Assembly: GCA_013285505.1 (NCBI GenBank)
Contig: CP053450.1
Location: 62,001-126,000, forward strand
Length of the DNA stretch: 64,000 bases
Source: Planctomycetota bacterium
GTDB taxonomy: Bacteria; Planctomycetota; Phycisphaerae; Phycisphaerales; UBA1924
Direction of reading: 5' to 3'
Program-made: the position numbers and the translations under genes
Shown: positions 43,339 through 51,582 of the stretch, one piece after another
Layout of the letters: the number at the start of each line of letters is the position of its first letter
How positions within the stretch are numbered: the stretch's first letter is position 1
The notes under the pieces: generated by a model
Seen by the model: only the letters and a program-made list of their open reading frames with translations
Database searches by the model: none
What the model was told of the DNA's origin: nothing

Positions 43339-44670
43339 ATGGGACTCATGAGACGGCGCGCACTGTGCATCATGCTGCTCGCGGCGATGGGGTTCGCACC
43401 GCCCGGCATGTTGCGCTCTACCGCTGCTCAGTCCGAGCAGCAGTTCGGTGCCGAGGACATGGTTGAGGCGCTCCGGCGCCTTAGCGAATCGGAGCGAGGT
43501 CGAAGCCTTGCTGAAATCGGTCACGCAGAACACGACGGCATGGAATTCGTCGAACCGACCTACGACACGTCGATGCGCCCGCAACGCGCTCTGGCGATGC
43601 TCTGGTACGAGCGTCGGCACATCCAGCGCATTCAAGACTGCATCGCCACCAACACACTGCGAATTGCCCCCACGCCACCACAGGATCCCTATCACGAGAT
43701 CCCGAGTTCAATCGACGACGTCAGTATGCTGCGTCAGTCGGCACGTCTACTCGATTACGACACGATGTGGTGCTGGTACGACCGAGACTTCGACGGCGCG
43801 TTGCGCTCTGTCAAAGCGATGCTGCAACTCGGGAGTGCACTCACCGACTCCCGTGACGATCTCGCGATACTCACTGGCTACGCGATCAACGCTCTGGCAT
43901 CGTCTCGGATCGAGAAGATGGCCGATGCTGCGGAGGTACTCAAACCTCGGCCCGCGCTGTCTCCCGAATCTCTGGGCCGGCTGCTCGACACGTTCGACGC
44001 AAACCCGCCGAGCGACCCAGTTGGTCAGGCACGACTCATGGCCTTGGTGCTCAACCGCCGGGTGGGCTGGATGCGCGATCACTTCAAGGGGCCCGACGGC
44101 CCCGCGCGCTTCGCGACGTACCTCGAACACTATGGGCGCACGGACGAAGAAGCCCGGATCGAACAAGATCGAATCGATGAAGGGGCGGTACGACTGCACG
44201 CGCTCTTCATCAGTCCCCGCGTCAAGGAGCTGCTTCCTGATGATAAGGACGGCTTGAACGCTGCAGCCGACGCGCACTGGGAAACGCTCACCGATGAACA
44301 ACGCGCGACTGCCCGCTCCCAATGGGCACAGATCAGCGAAATCTCGCCCCCGCTGAACATGCCGACGATCCATTTGGGAGACCCGGCGCAGTCTCCCACA
44401 CCAGCAATGATCGAGCGGCAACTCGAACGAATCGAGGCGATCGCTGCGAGCATGACCGGGGCGGCGGATTCTGAGGCAGTGCGAGCCGCGTTCGTCCGAC
44501 TGGCCGATGAGGTCGAGTCGGACCGGTCGCAGCTCACCCGTATCGCGGCGGGCCCGCTCGCTGTCGAGACCCACCTCGATATCTGGAGTAAGTCTGTCGA
44601 ACGCCACGCCAAGACTCGAAATGCTCTCGATCGCCTGCGCGCTTTCGTTGAACCCGACACCGATCGTTGA
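43339..44670 (+). CDS. Secreted hypothetical protein
   Basis: 443 residues from ATG 43339 (ATG 43348 also possible). A signal peptide is present (ALCIMLLAAMGFAPPGM). The rest is mostly alpha-helical with many Trp, Arg and Asp: MWCWYDRDFDGALRSVKAML, VGWMRDHFKGPDGPARFATY, SMTGAADSEAVRAAFVRLAD. No known domain or catalytic motif recognised. GC and third-position GC are clearly lower than in nuoF upstream, so it may be a later arrival. It sits 16 bases after nuoF and could be co-transcribed. Confidence 0.7.
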   Translation: MGLMRRRALCIMLLAAMGFAPPGMLRSTAAQSEQQFGAEDMVEALRRLSESERGRSLAEIGHAEHDGMEFVEPTYDTSMRPQRALAMLWYERRHIQRIQDCIATNTLRIAPTPPQDPYHEIPSSIDDVSMLRQSARLLDYDTMWCWYDRDFDGALRSVKAMLQLGSALTDSRDDLAILTGYAINALASSRIEKMADAAEVLKPRPALSPESLGRLLDTFDANPPSDPVGQARLMALVLNRRVGWMRDHFKGPDGPARFATYLEHYGRTDEEARIEQDRIDEGAVRLHALFISPRVKELLPDDKDGLNAAADAHWETLTDEQRATARSQWAQISEISPPLNMPTIHLGDPAQSPTPAMIERQLERIEAIAASMTGAADSEAVRAAFVRLADEVESDRSQLTRIAAGPLAVETHLDIWSKSVERHAKTRNALDRLRAFVEPDTDR

Positions 44671-44737
44671 ACCGCGCGGGGGTGTGTGTCCGATTCGAGG
44701 CGTCGTCCGGCTTCTGCTCGCACTCCTACCATCCCCC

Positions 44738-45226
44738 ATGGGGACACTCGCAAAAGCCTGCCCCGGCTGCGGCCAGCGGCTGACCAAGGGTCAGGTCGTC
44801 TGTGTGTCCTGCGGCTACCACCTCGCCGACGACCGCAAGCTCGACACCAGGGTCACGAAGGTGAAGGAGCGGGTGCTCGCCAAGCGCGCTAAACGCCGGG
44901 CGGCGGCGATCGGCGTGAGGCTGATCCCCCACGGCGTCACGCTCGCGCAGACGTGCGCGATTCTCCTTGTGGTGTTCGGTGATGCGCTGAGTCTGGCGCC
45001 CGGCACGACCGCGATCGGCGTGCTCCGGGCGTACATCCTGATCGGCGGCATCGTGGTGTCGAGCTACGCGACGCTCGTCGTCGGCCCGAGTGCGCTGCTC
45101 TTCCGGAGCGTCGTGGTGATGGTGCTCATCGCCGACGACGCCAATCCCTACATCATGGGCATCTTCTTCAACATGGGCGTCAGCCTCGTGTTGATGCTCC
45201 TCATGATGCAGGGCAGCATCGGGTGA
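44738..45226 (+). CDS. Zinc-ribbon membrane protein
   Basis: 162 residues from ATG 44738. Two CxxC knuckles come first (ACPGCGQRLTKGQVVCVSCG), then a basic stretch (KERVLAKRAKRRAAA) and three or four membrane helices (TLAQTCAILLVVFGDALSLA; VLRAYILIGGIVVSSYATLV; PYIMGIFFNMGVSLVLMLLM). No ribosome site is visible; TACCAT ends five bases before the ATG. Such proteins are frequent in planctomycetes and have no assigned role. Confidence 0.72.
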   Translation: MGTLAKACPGCGQRLTKGQVVCVSCGYHLADDRKLDTRVTKVKERVLAKRAKRRAAAIGVRLIPHGVTLAQTCAILLVVFGDALSLAPGTTAIGVLRAYILIGGIVVSSYATLVVGPSALLFRSVVVMVLIADDANPYIMGIFFNMGVSLVLMLLMMQGSIG

Positions 45227-45238
45227 AGCGGACCGAAC

Positions 45239-45355
45239 TCAGTCCTTCTTCTTGTCCCCGTGGTGCACGATGACCCACTTGCTCTTCCACTTGCGGCTCT
45301 TGCCCTTGCGCTTCTTGGTCATCCAACGAATCTTCTTCCGCTTCTCTTCGGCCAT
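45239..45355 (-). CDS. 38-residue basic protein
   Basis: The start is ATG 45355, six bases after a perfect AAGGAGGT. The protein has 38 residues, about half Lys or Arg: MAEEKRKKIRWMTKKRKGKS then RKWKSKWVIVHHGDKKKD. The strong ribosome site, absent from most neighbours, and the aromatic-basic pattern argue that it is real and highly expressed. It could bind RNA or the ribosome; that is inference only. An in-frame upstream extension lacks a ribosome site and is rejected. Confidence 0.7.
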   Translation of the reverse strand: MAEEKRKKIRWMTKKRKGKSRKWKSKWVIVHHGDKKKD

Positions 45356-45509
45356 GGAAACCTCCTTGGGGTGGGCCCAGATCATACCCGTGCCGGCATA
45401 GCAGGACGCGGCGTCCATCCCGCCGCGGCCGCGTCGGTGGCCTCCTGACCGGAATATCGACGCGGGTCGGGCCATTCTCTCCCCCATTCCCTATTCCGGA
45501 GGCCGACCG

Positions 45510-45941
45510 ATGTCCACCACCCCACAACCCTCCAAGGGCCCCCTGATTACCTCGTGGGTCCTGCAGATCGCCATCGCGGTCGTCTTCGCTCTCGCCGGCT
45601 TCTCGAAGCTCAGCGGGGCGCCCGAGTCGATCCACATCTTCGAAACACTCGGGATGGAGCCCTGGGGCCGCCATGCCACGGGCCTCGCTGAGATTGCCGC
45701 GGCCGTGCTGCTGGTGGTGCCAAAGACCGCCGCCGTCGGGGCCCTGCTCTCGCTGCTGGTCATCACCGGCGCGATCGGAAGCCACATGACCAAGCTCGGG
45801 ATCAATGTCACCATGCCGGACGGCACCGAGGACGGCGGGACGATGTTCGGCATGGCGCTGGCGATTTTCCTGGCGAGCATCGTGGTGATGTTCCTACGCC
45901 GGGCACAACTGCCGCTGATCGGGCGGGGCACGCCGCGCTGA
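45510..45941 (+). CDS. DoxX family membrane protein
   Basis: 143 residues. Four membrane helices: ITSWVLQIAIAVVFALAGFS, HATGLAEIAAAVLLVVPKTA, AVGALLSLLVITGAIGSHMT and TMFGMALAIFLASIVVMFLR. The front motif FALAGFSKLSGAPESIHIFE fits the DoxX/DoxD-like family, whose members are tied to thiol or sulfur redox homeostasis or have unknown roles. A good ribosome site (CGGAGG) precedes the ATG. Confidence 0.85.
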   Translation: MSTTPQPSKGPLITSWVLQIAIAVVFALAGFSKLSGAPESIHIFETLGMEPWGRHATGLAEIAAAVLLVVPKTAAVGALLSLLVITGAIGSHMTKLGINVTMPDGTEDGGTMFGMALAIFLASIVVMFLRRAQLPLIGRGTPR

Positions 45942-45953
45942 GGCGGCGTCCGT

Positions 45954-47415
45954 CTAGAGCAACGGGGCGAAGAGCTGCGCCATGTTCGACCCCAGCTTCT
46001 TGAGCAGCGGCCGCCGGTTCCAGGTCGCGAGGTCCACAAACCGGCTCTGTTCCAGATACTCCCGCTGCCGCGCGTGGAGTTTCTCGGTCGCCCCGTTGTC
46101 GTAGACCATCATCGTCAGCTCGAAGTTCAGCCAGAAGCTCCGCGGGTCGAGGTTCACCGTGCCGAAGAGCGCGGTCTCGTGGTCCACGACGAGGCTCTTG
46201 GTGTGCAGCAGCCCGCCGTGGAACTCGGCGATCCGCACGCCGGCCTCGAGCAGATCCGTGTAGAACGCCCGCCCCGCGTAGTGCGTCAGGACCGTGTCGC
46301 ACCGCTCGGGGACGATCACCGTCACCTCCACACCCCGCCGCGACGCCGATTGCAACGCCGTCAGCACCGCCTGGTCGGGCACGAAGTAGGGCGTGGTGAT
46401 CGTCAGCCGTTCTTCCGCGGCGTACATCGCCGAGAGCACCAGCGCCTGGATCGCCCCGCCGGGCAGACCCGGCCCGGAGGGCACCGCCTGCACCGACATC
46501 GTGCCCTCGGGTTTGGGGCCGCGTTCGTAGAGCGTCTGCCGCATCTCGCGGAGGTCCTCACCCGCCTCGGTCTCCCAGTCGCGGATCGCGAGCAACGTGA
46601 GCGTCTCGGTCGCCGGGCCGCAGATCACGGCCATGAGGTCGATCCACTCCCCGACGCCCGCGTCGGCTTTGAAGCACGCCGGGTCGGCCATGTTTGCGCT
46701 GCCGACCAGCCGCACACGACGCATCGGCGACCACCAGCTTGCGGTGGTTGCGGTGGTCCACACGCCGGATCCACGGCGTCGAGAGCAGCTTGGCCGGTAG
46801 CGCGACCGCCAGCTTCACCCCCGCTCGCCTGAGTTCACCCCAGCGATCGCCGCGGATGAAGGGCCGGCTGCCCACAGCGTCCACCAGCACGCGGCACGCC
46901 ACCCCGCGCCCCGCCGCCCGCACCAACGCGTCCTCGACCTCTCTGACCCTTCCGGCCGAGTACCAGACGAAGAACTGGAGCATCACGCTCCGCTCGGCGG
47001 CGTCGATCATGCGGATCGTCGCGTCGAAGAATTCGCCCGAGTCGGTCAGGAATCGCACATCGTTCCCGGCCAGCGCCGGCAGCCCGCCGACCGCCTCGGC
47101 CTCCCTGGCAAACCGCTTGTCGATGCGGCTGAGAGTGCCCGGCAGGTGCTTGGTCTCGGCACGGAGGCGTTGGAGATACTCGGTGAACGCTGGCTGCACG
47201 CGGCGTTCCCGCTCGAGGCGGCGGCGGCCGATCCGGCTCTCGCCCACCAGCAGATAAGCCCCGACCCCGACCACCGGCAGGAAGAGGATCAGCGCGAGCC
47301 AGGAGGTTGTCACCGCCGTCGGCAGCCGCCGCAGCAGCACCCGCACCGCCAGGCCCGCCCGCAGCGCCGCTTCGCCGATCACCAACAGTGTGGTCAACCA
47401 CCCGGCGAGTTCCAT
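45954..47415 (-). CDS. Cardiolipin synthase-like phospholipase D protein, one frame break
   Basis: About 487 residues from ATG 47415. Two N-terminal membrane helices (LTTLLVIGEAALRAGLAVRV; SWLALILFLPVVGVGAYLLV) precede two HKD motifs: HRNHRKLVVAD and HTKSLVVDHETALFGTVN, each followed by the expected Asn/Ser strand (GSANMADP, NLDPRSFWLNFE). This is the ClsA-type layout, making cardiolipin from phosphatidylglycerol at the inner membrane. An inserted T near 46722 breaks the frame between VVADA and RVRLVGSAN. Removing it restores the protein. Confidence 0.9.
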
Positions 47416-47468
47416 GGCACACTCTATCAGGCGACCGGCCGGGGCCCGAGCCGCCGCGGGTGCGCGCG

Positions 47469-48120
47469 CTAGAGCCTGGCGACCGCCCCGGCCAGCGAGC
47501 GGCCGCGCTCGGCGACGGCGTACTCAACCCCGGGCGGCGACGCCTGCACCACCCGCCGCGACACCCACCCGCCCTCAGCCAGCGCCCCCGCAGGGCCAGC
47601 GAGATGGCTCGGTCGGTGGCCCCGTGCTCACCCAGGGCGGCCTTGATCCGTCCGAACCGCACCGGCCCGCTCCCGAGCACGCGGAGCACCGGCACCGTCC
47701 ACTTCCGCCCCAGCAGCTCGACGGCCCCGACCAGCACCGCCGTCCGCCACACCCTGTCGCAGGCCGGCCCGAGCCGCCCGGCCGGACTCGGTCAGGACGA
47801 AATCCGGCCGCAGCGGGTGCCCGTGCCCCGCGTTGCGGACCACCCAGCCGTGGGCTGTGGCGAACTCGACCGTCTGGCGGAGCGCCTCGCGGCCGACGCC
47901 CAGCCGACGCACGAGCCCGACCGCGCGCGCCGGTGGAGTCGCCCGTCACCCTCGCCTGATGCAGCTGCGCCAGCAGCGGGATCGTCCAGCGCCGGTGGGC
48001 AAGGTTCACCACGCGCACCGAGCAGTCGCGGCCGGGCTCGGCCCCGGCGTCAGGTTCGCCTTCGGTGCCGACATCGGCTCTCAGAGCTCCAGAACGGGTT
48101 TTTGACACGCTATTGACCAT
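47469..48120 (-). CDS. Double HxlR-type winged-helix regulator, three frame breaks; 5' end abuts the transposon
   Basis: About 216 residues from ATG 48120. Two winged-helix HxlR domains in series: VRVVNLAHRRWTIPLLAQLH...VRRLGVGREALRQTVEFATA, then VWRTAVLVGAVELLGRKWTV...RIKAALGEHGATDRAISLAL and a final LAEGGWVSRRVVQASPP. The start codon overlaps the 8-bp target duplication of the adjacent transposon, so the original promoter has been moved 3.5 kb away. Frame breaks near 47930, 47760 and 47590 lie in GC runs. HxlR proteins sense electrophiles or redox state and often control a divergent detoxification gene, here probably the VOC gene at 51709. A pseudogene is possible. Confidence 0.7.
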
Positions 48121-48126
48121 AAAGTA
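48119..48126. repeat. Target-site duplication, left copy (ATAAAGTA)
   Basis: Identical to 51607-51614. The two copies directly flank the inverted ends of the transposon. Eight bases is the duplication length made by IS1595-family transposases. Confidence 0.88.
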
Positions 48127-48150
48127 GGTAAGTGTGTACCTGTTGAAAAC
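48127..48150 (+). repeat. Left terminal inverted repeat of the transposon
   Basis: 24 bp starting GGTAAGTGTG. It matches the reverse complement of 51583-51606 at 21 of 24 positions (mismatches at 11, 14 and 23). Confidence 0.88.
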
Positions 48151-48192
48151 ATGGGGCCGAATCATGCTGCTTCACCTTGCCATCAGGTGAGA

Positions 48193-48600
48193 TCACTTGG
48201 TTGCGACAGGCTTCTTGACTTTGGTTTCGATGACTGGGCCACGTGCGTTTAGTCTTGCCTCAATGTCATCAATGAGCGGGGCGAGGCGATTCTGTCGGAG
48301 ATTTCTAGCGCGGGCGGTGGTAATGTTGAAATCACCACCTTCTAGATAGCGTGTCTTCAACGATTCCTGTTGAAGCACGCGGTAGTGACCCCAAATGGAG
48401 CTGAACCGCTCTTTGACCCAGCGATTTCGCATGGCGTGGTCATGATTGTGAAGACTCTCGGCAGCCGCCATAACCTCGACCATTTGCACAGCGCAATAGA
48501 AAAGCACCACGACTGCCCAGTCAGGGTGCTCGTCCACGATACTCTCGAAGACTGTCAGGTGGTGCTCGTACGCGCTGCGGTGTTCTGCATCACTTGGCAC
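48193..48600 (-). CDS. HEPN-like protein (transposon cargo)
   Basis: 135 residues from GTG 48600, overlapping the upstream stop by 11 bases. It matches the pattern of HEPN-like families found in mobile or defence contexts: DWAVVVLFYCAVQMVEVMAA, then HDHAMRNRWVKERFSSIWGH and YRVLQQESLKTRYLEG. The usual RNase motif R-x4-6-H of toxic HEPN proteins is not clear; RNRWVKER without a late His is the nearest. It ends in a basic tail (KVKKPVATK). A role as toxin, antitoxin or nucleic-acid-binding cargo is possible. Low GC. Confidence 0.62.
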   Translation of the reverse strand: MPSDAEHRSAYEHHLTVFESIVDEHPDWAVVVLFYCAVQMVEVMAAAESLHNHDHAMRNRWVKERFSSIWGHYRVLQQESLKTRYLEGGDFNITTARARNLRQNRLAPLIDDIEARLNARGPVIETKVKKPVATK

Positions 48601-49042
48601 TATATAGGGTCCTGGCGACCTTTGGATCTACAAAGGATCGAAGCCCACTTGCCTCAGAGGCTCTGAGCATAAGCCAAGACAACCTAAACTGGTTTCTGCC
48701 AAACATCTCCAAATCTGAGGTCGAAACCCAGTCATCTAAACCACCCTCGGGATCGTCATCCGAAGCGATCACCACGATGAGGATGTCATCTGATCGCGGC
48801 GCGAGGACACATTTGGCCACAGATGGATTTGTCAGACACTTGGCCTTCAAGTCATCCATCATTGTGTTGAACTGTTGACTGACCTGCTTCGCCTGTGTCA
48901 AAAAGTCGTCAGCAGAGCGAACCGCACCAACGATTTCGCGTTGGGTCTTCAAAAAGCGATCCTCATCCTCCGTTTGAAGAAGCACTGGATCATTGCAGTT
49001 CTCGTCGAGTATCCCTGTTTTTTTACTAACAGTTGTTGGCAT
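48590..49042 (-). CDS. Unknown cargo protein, partner of the HEPN-like gene
   Basis: 150 residues from ATG 49042 with GGGAGG five bases upstream. An N-terminal helical part (EDRFLKTQREIVGAVRSADD; QAKQVSQQFNTMMDDLKAKC) is followed by an alpha/beta part (KCVLAPRSDDILIVVIASDD; VSTSDLEMFGRNQFRLSWLM). No family recognised, and no nucleotidyltransferase motif (GSxxRG...D) of the usual HEPN partners is present. The 11-bp overlap with the HEPN-like gene implies a two-gene unit. The longer in-frame extension to 49396 runs antisense through the transposase start and is rejected. Confidence 0.6.
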   Translation of the reverse strand: MPTTVSKKTGILDENCNDPVLLQTEDEDRFLKTQREIVGAVRSADDFLTQAKQVSQQFNTMMDDLKAKCLTNPSVAKCVLAPRSDDILIVVIASDDDPEGGLDDWVSTSDLEMFGRNQFRLSWLMLRASEASGLRSFVDPKVARTLYSAK

Positions 49043-49206
49043 GATGCCTCCCACCAGCCCCTTCTGGAGGTCGATACGGGTCAAATGCGATCTAGACCGC
49101 GTTATCGTCGGCGTATTATTAGGGAAATCGTTGCCCAAATCAACCCGTTTACACGCATCGAAAACCACGCTACTAAAGCACTCTCCAAAAACACCTCTGT
49201 AGCTAC

Positions 49207-49235
49207 TTGAAATGCACAGTTTCATCAAGTATAAT
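49207..49235 (+). promoter_or_regulatory. Transposase promoter (leaderless)
   Basis: TTGAAA, 17-bp spacer, TATAAT ending six bases before ATG 49242. Transcription would start at about that ATG, which excludes the earlier in-frame ATG at 49212. Confidence 0.7.
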
Positions 49236-49241
49236 GATTTC

Positions 49242-50204
49242 ATGGAACGCAAGACACCTGGCAAAGTGGGCGAGAACAAGTCAGACATCGTGCGAGAGGT
49301 GCCATTGGCGTGTGCCGATGAGGACGCGGCCGTGGCTTTCCTTGAGAAACGCCGCTGGGACGATGCCCCGTCCTGCCCCCATTGCGACAACGCCAATGTC
49401 TACCAGATGACCAGCCGTGACGGTGGCCGGGAGAAGCACTACCGCTGGCGTTGCCGGGAGTGCAAGCGGCAGTTCAGTGTCCGTACGGGCACTGTATTTG
49501 AGGACAGCCGCATCCCCCTCCGCCACTGGTGCTTCGCGTTCTGGGCGTCCTGCTCGTCCAAGAAGGGCGTTTCGGCAAAGCAGATTCAGCGCCAGACCGG
49601 CCTGTCCTACAAGTCGGCCTTGTTCCTCATGCACCGAATCCGCTGGGCGATGGCCGACGATCCGACCCAGCCGCCGAAGCTGTCGGGCACGGTCGAGGCC
49701 GATGAGACGTACATCGGTGGCAAGCCCCGCGCATCCGATCGTGGCGATGGCCGCAAGAACTGGCGTCAGCGCAAGCCAGCCGTCGCGTCCGTGGTCGAAC
49801 GCGGCGGATCGGTGCGAGCGGAAGTCCTGCCCACCGTCAACAGCAAGACTCTCGGGCCATTCCTCACCAAGCACGTTGAGCCGGGCTCGAACTTGATGAC
49901 GGATGAACTCCCGGCCTACAACGGCCCGGCCTTCATGCTCCGCACCAACCACCAGACCGTGGTTCACCACCTGGGCGAGTACGTCCGGGGCGATGTCACC
50001 ACCAACACGGTCGAGGGGTTCTTCTCCCTGCTCAAGCGGAAGATCTACGGCACCCATCATGCTGTGAGCCCGACCCACCTGCACCGCTACCTCGCGGAAG
50101 CAAGCTTCATCTACAACCACCGCCATGTGGATGACGGGGAGCGGACCGAGAACGCGATCAAGGCGGCTGTTGGACGCCGGTTGACCTATCGACAGCCAGC
50201 TTGA
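49242..50204 (+). CDS. IS1595-family transposase
   Basis: 320 residues. The N-terminal zinc ribbon has CPHCDNANVY...WRCRECKRQF (two CxxC pairs), followed by SVRTGTVFEDSRIPLRHWCF and the HTH-like QIQRQTGLSYKSALFLMHRI. The ISXO2-like catalytic domain has GTVEADETYIGGKPR (first Asp), NLMTDELPAYNG (second Asp) and TTNTVEGFFSLLKRKIYGTH (Asn/Glu end). All catalytic positions are intact. The product should act on the 24-bp ends described here. Start chosen from the promoter; ATG 49212 is the alternative. Confidence 0.92.
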   Translation: MERKTPGKVGENKSDIVREVPLACADEDAAVAFLEKRRWDDAPSCPHCDNANVYQMTSRDGGREKHYRWRCRECKRQFSVRTGTVFEDSRIPLRHWCFAFWASCSSKKGVSAKQIQRQTGLSYKSALFLMHRIRWAMADDPTQPPKLSGTVEADETYIGGKPRASDRGDGRKNWRQRKPAVASVVERGGSVRAEVLPTVNSKTLGPFLTKHVEPGSNLMTDELPAYNGPAFMLRTNHQTVVHHLGEYVRGDVTTNTVEGFFSLLKRKIYGTHHAVSPTHLHRYLAEASFIYNHRHVDDGERTENAIKAAVGRRLTYRQPA

Positions 50205-50509
50205 GCGTAAGTAGTTACGCCCCCGTCACTTAGCGCAACCCCTTGAAAAAATAGGGGTTGCGTCCTACACTTACGCCGATAGAATCAAATGGAGCCGGGG
50301 GGTAACGCTCCCCCGAGAAACCGTTTCCAGAGGCGGTCCTGAGCACTTGCTCGCGGCCCCAAACACCGCTCGCCGCCCTTTCGGGCGACGGCGGGCAAGA
50401 GTGAGGCGGCGTTCGGTCGCCTACGAGCAAGGCCCACCGGTTCCATCGGTGGGTCTTGTCGTGTCGCCCCGGCGCTGGCAACCTCCGTGTCTCACCGGGG
50501 CCGAAGAGT
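50205..50509. other. Hairpin-rich noncoding segment inside the transposon, ncRNA candidate
   Basis: 305 bases without a convincing gene. At least six inverted repeats follow one another: GCGTAA-4-TTACGC (50205), CGCAACCCC-11-GGGGTTGCG (50234-50262), CGGGGG-8-CCCCCG (50296-50315), GAGCA-2-TGCTC (50341), an 11-bp stem with one G-T pair at 50429-50457 and GCCCCGG-22-CCGGGGC (50466-50501). ACTTACGC at 50269 pairs with GCGTAAGT at 50205, enclosing the second hairpin, and its ACACTTAC core is the outer-end motif of the transposon ends. It may be a structured RNA, a regulatory region or an older internal transposon end. No known RNA family was recognised. Confidence 0.45.
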
Positions 50510-51217
50510 TCAGGAGGGGGCATTGGTTGTGCCTCCTTTCAGTTTGGCTTGTCTCTCGGCGAAGAGCTTGGCGCTGTCGATCGCCGCCTGAATCAACGGG
50601 AGGTCTTCCGGCTCGATGTCATGGGGAAGACTCAGTCGTCCGGATGATTTCCCAGGGATGTAAATCGGGAAGTGCATCTGTTCGGTGTTGTCGGCGTGGT
50701 TTGTTGATTCGCCCGCACTAGCTGTTTGGTTACGTCGGGCTCGCTTGGACTTGCCAGTCCTCGGGGCACTGGAGCCCGTCTTCTTCTTGTGCTGCCCAGC
50801 CACGGGGAGTTTGGCGTCCTCTGCGGCCTGAACGAGAAACCTCACCGCCTTGCTCCGCACCGACGCACTGAATCCGTCTCCAAGACCAGCCTCTAGTTCT
50901 CCCGGCGTCCCCTCTTTGAGAATGACCAACTCTGTTCCCAAGTGCTTCTTCAGAAGTGCCGCGAGCAGTTCGCTCCACTGATCGTCATCGGCCTGCGCCA
51001 TCTCCTTCAGCCTCTCCGTGGGCGTTCCGTCATCCTCAATGAGGCGGAGTCGATTCAGTGCGGCGAGAAACAGTGCCTGAGCTGCCCCACTGAGGTTGGT
51101 GAGGAGCGTCTTGTCGATGCGTCTAGGGACCGCACCGTGTGCCGCGAGCCCACGGAGAGTGTTCTTGAACGTGACGTATGAAACGTAAATGGGCGGCTGC
51201 TTCTGGTTCTCCGACAT
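50510..51217 (-). CDS. DUF5343 protein (transposon cargo)
   Basis: 235 residues from ATG 51217. The first ~150 residues fit DUF5343: PIYVSYVTFKNTLRGLAAHG, PRRIDKTLLTNLSGAAQALF, LAALNRLRLIEDDGTPTERL and LLKKHLGTELVILKEGTPGE. The domain looks winged-helix-like and is found on mobile elements and near defence genes; its role is unknown. A basic linker (KKKTGSSAPRTGKSKRARRN) leads to a ~60-residue C-terminal part with HFPIYIPGKSSGRLSLPHDI, possibly a second small domain. It lies inside the transposon ends, so it is cargo. Confidence 0.75.
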   Translation of the reverse strand: MSENQKQPPIYVSYVTFKNTLRGLAAHGAVPRRIDKTLLTNLSGAAQALFLAALNRLRLIEDDGTPTERLKEMAQADDDQWSELLAALLKKHLGTELVILKEGTPGELEAGLGDGFSASVRSKAVRFLVQAAEDAKLPVAGQHKKKTGSSAPRTGKSKRARRNQTASAGESTNHADNTEQMHFPIYIPGKSSGRLSLPHDIEPEDLPLIQAAIDSAKLFAERQAKLKGGTTNAPS

Positions 51218-51355
51218 CGCATGCTCCGTTTGCCGTAATCGTGCCGTCGGCACAGTTGCGGCATAATCTAGAGCGCCATCCTCGCGGTGTCAAGCGGCGT
51301 GTCTGCGGTTTGGCGGACAAGCTGAATAGGTGCTTCATCCGTGGTACGATTCGCC

Positions 51356-51538
51356 ATGGCAAAACGTGAGCCCCAGCAACCCGGCCCCGACCCCGAACGC
51401 CTCAAACTCGACGATGAGGATTGGGGCGATGCCGTAGACAAGGCCCTCAAGAAGCCTCGCCCGAAAGACGGGTGGCCCAAGGGCGACGACAAACAACCGC
51501 CCCCGGACCTGGATGGCGGCAAGTCAGACGATCGGTAG
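51356..51538 (+). CDS. Small acidic/basic hypothetical protein (transposon cargo)
   Basis: 60 residues from ATG 51356, five bases after TACGAT, with no ribosome site. The pattern DPERLKLDDEDWGDAVDKAL followed by KKPRPKDGWPKGDDKQ gives a short amphipathic helix and a Pro/Lys-rich tail. It is divergent from the DUF5343 gene and ends 44 bases before the right inverted end. Not recognised by function. Could bind the DUF5343 product or the transposase. Confidence 0.6.
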   Translation: MAKREPQQPGPDPERLKLDDEDWGDAVDKALKKPRPKDGWPKGDDKQPPPDLDGGKSDDR

Positions 51539-51582
51539 ATTCATTGGTGGCCCGAATCGGCCGTCACAGGCTCTCAGGGGAG

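Noticed and set aside
48135..48140. AGGTA...TACCT near-palindrome (48126-48140) as an HxlR operator
   Set aside because: It falls within the transposon's left inverted end, which is repeated at the right end, so it belongs to the element and not to the regulator's original promoter.
49043..49396. Extension of the transposon's unknown cargo protein to 268 residues
   Set aside because: The extra part runs antisense through the transposase 5' end, and a good ribosome site (GGGAGG) marks ATG 49042.
49199..50218. GTAGCTACTT / GTAACTACTT around the transposase as the ends of a 1-kb insertion sequence
   Set aside because: Only 10 bases match with no flanking duplication, while the outer 24-bp ends have a perfect 8-bp duplication.
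50281..50460. tmRNA, tRNA or known riboswitch in the hairpin-rich segment
   Set aside because: The minus strand has a T-arm-like CGGGGG...CCCCCG near GGCTCC, but no T-loop consensus, CCA end, tag frame or matching 5' end was found.
50230..50523. 97-residue minus-strand ORF over the hairpins
   Set aside because: No ribosome site, composition follows the hairpins, and it overlaps the end of the DUF5343 gene.
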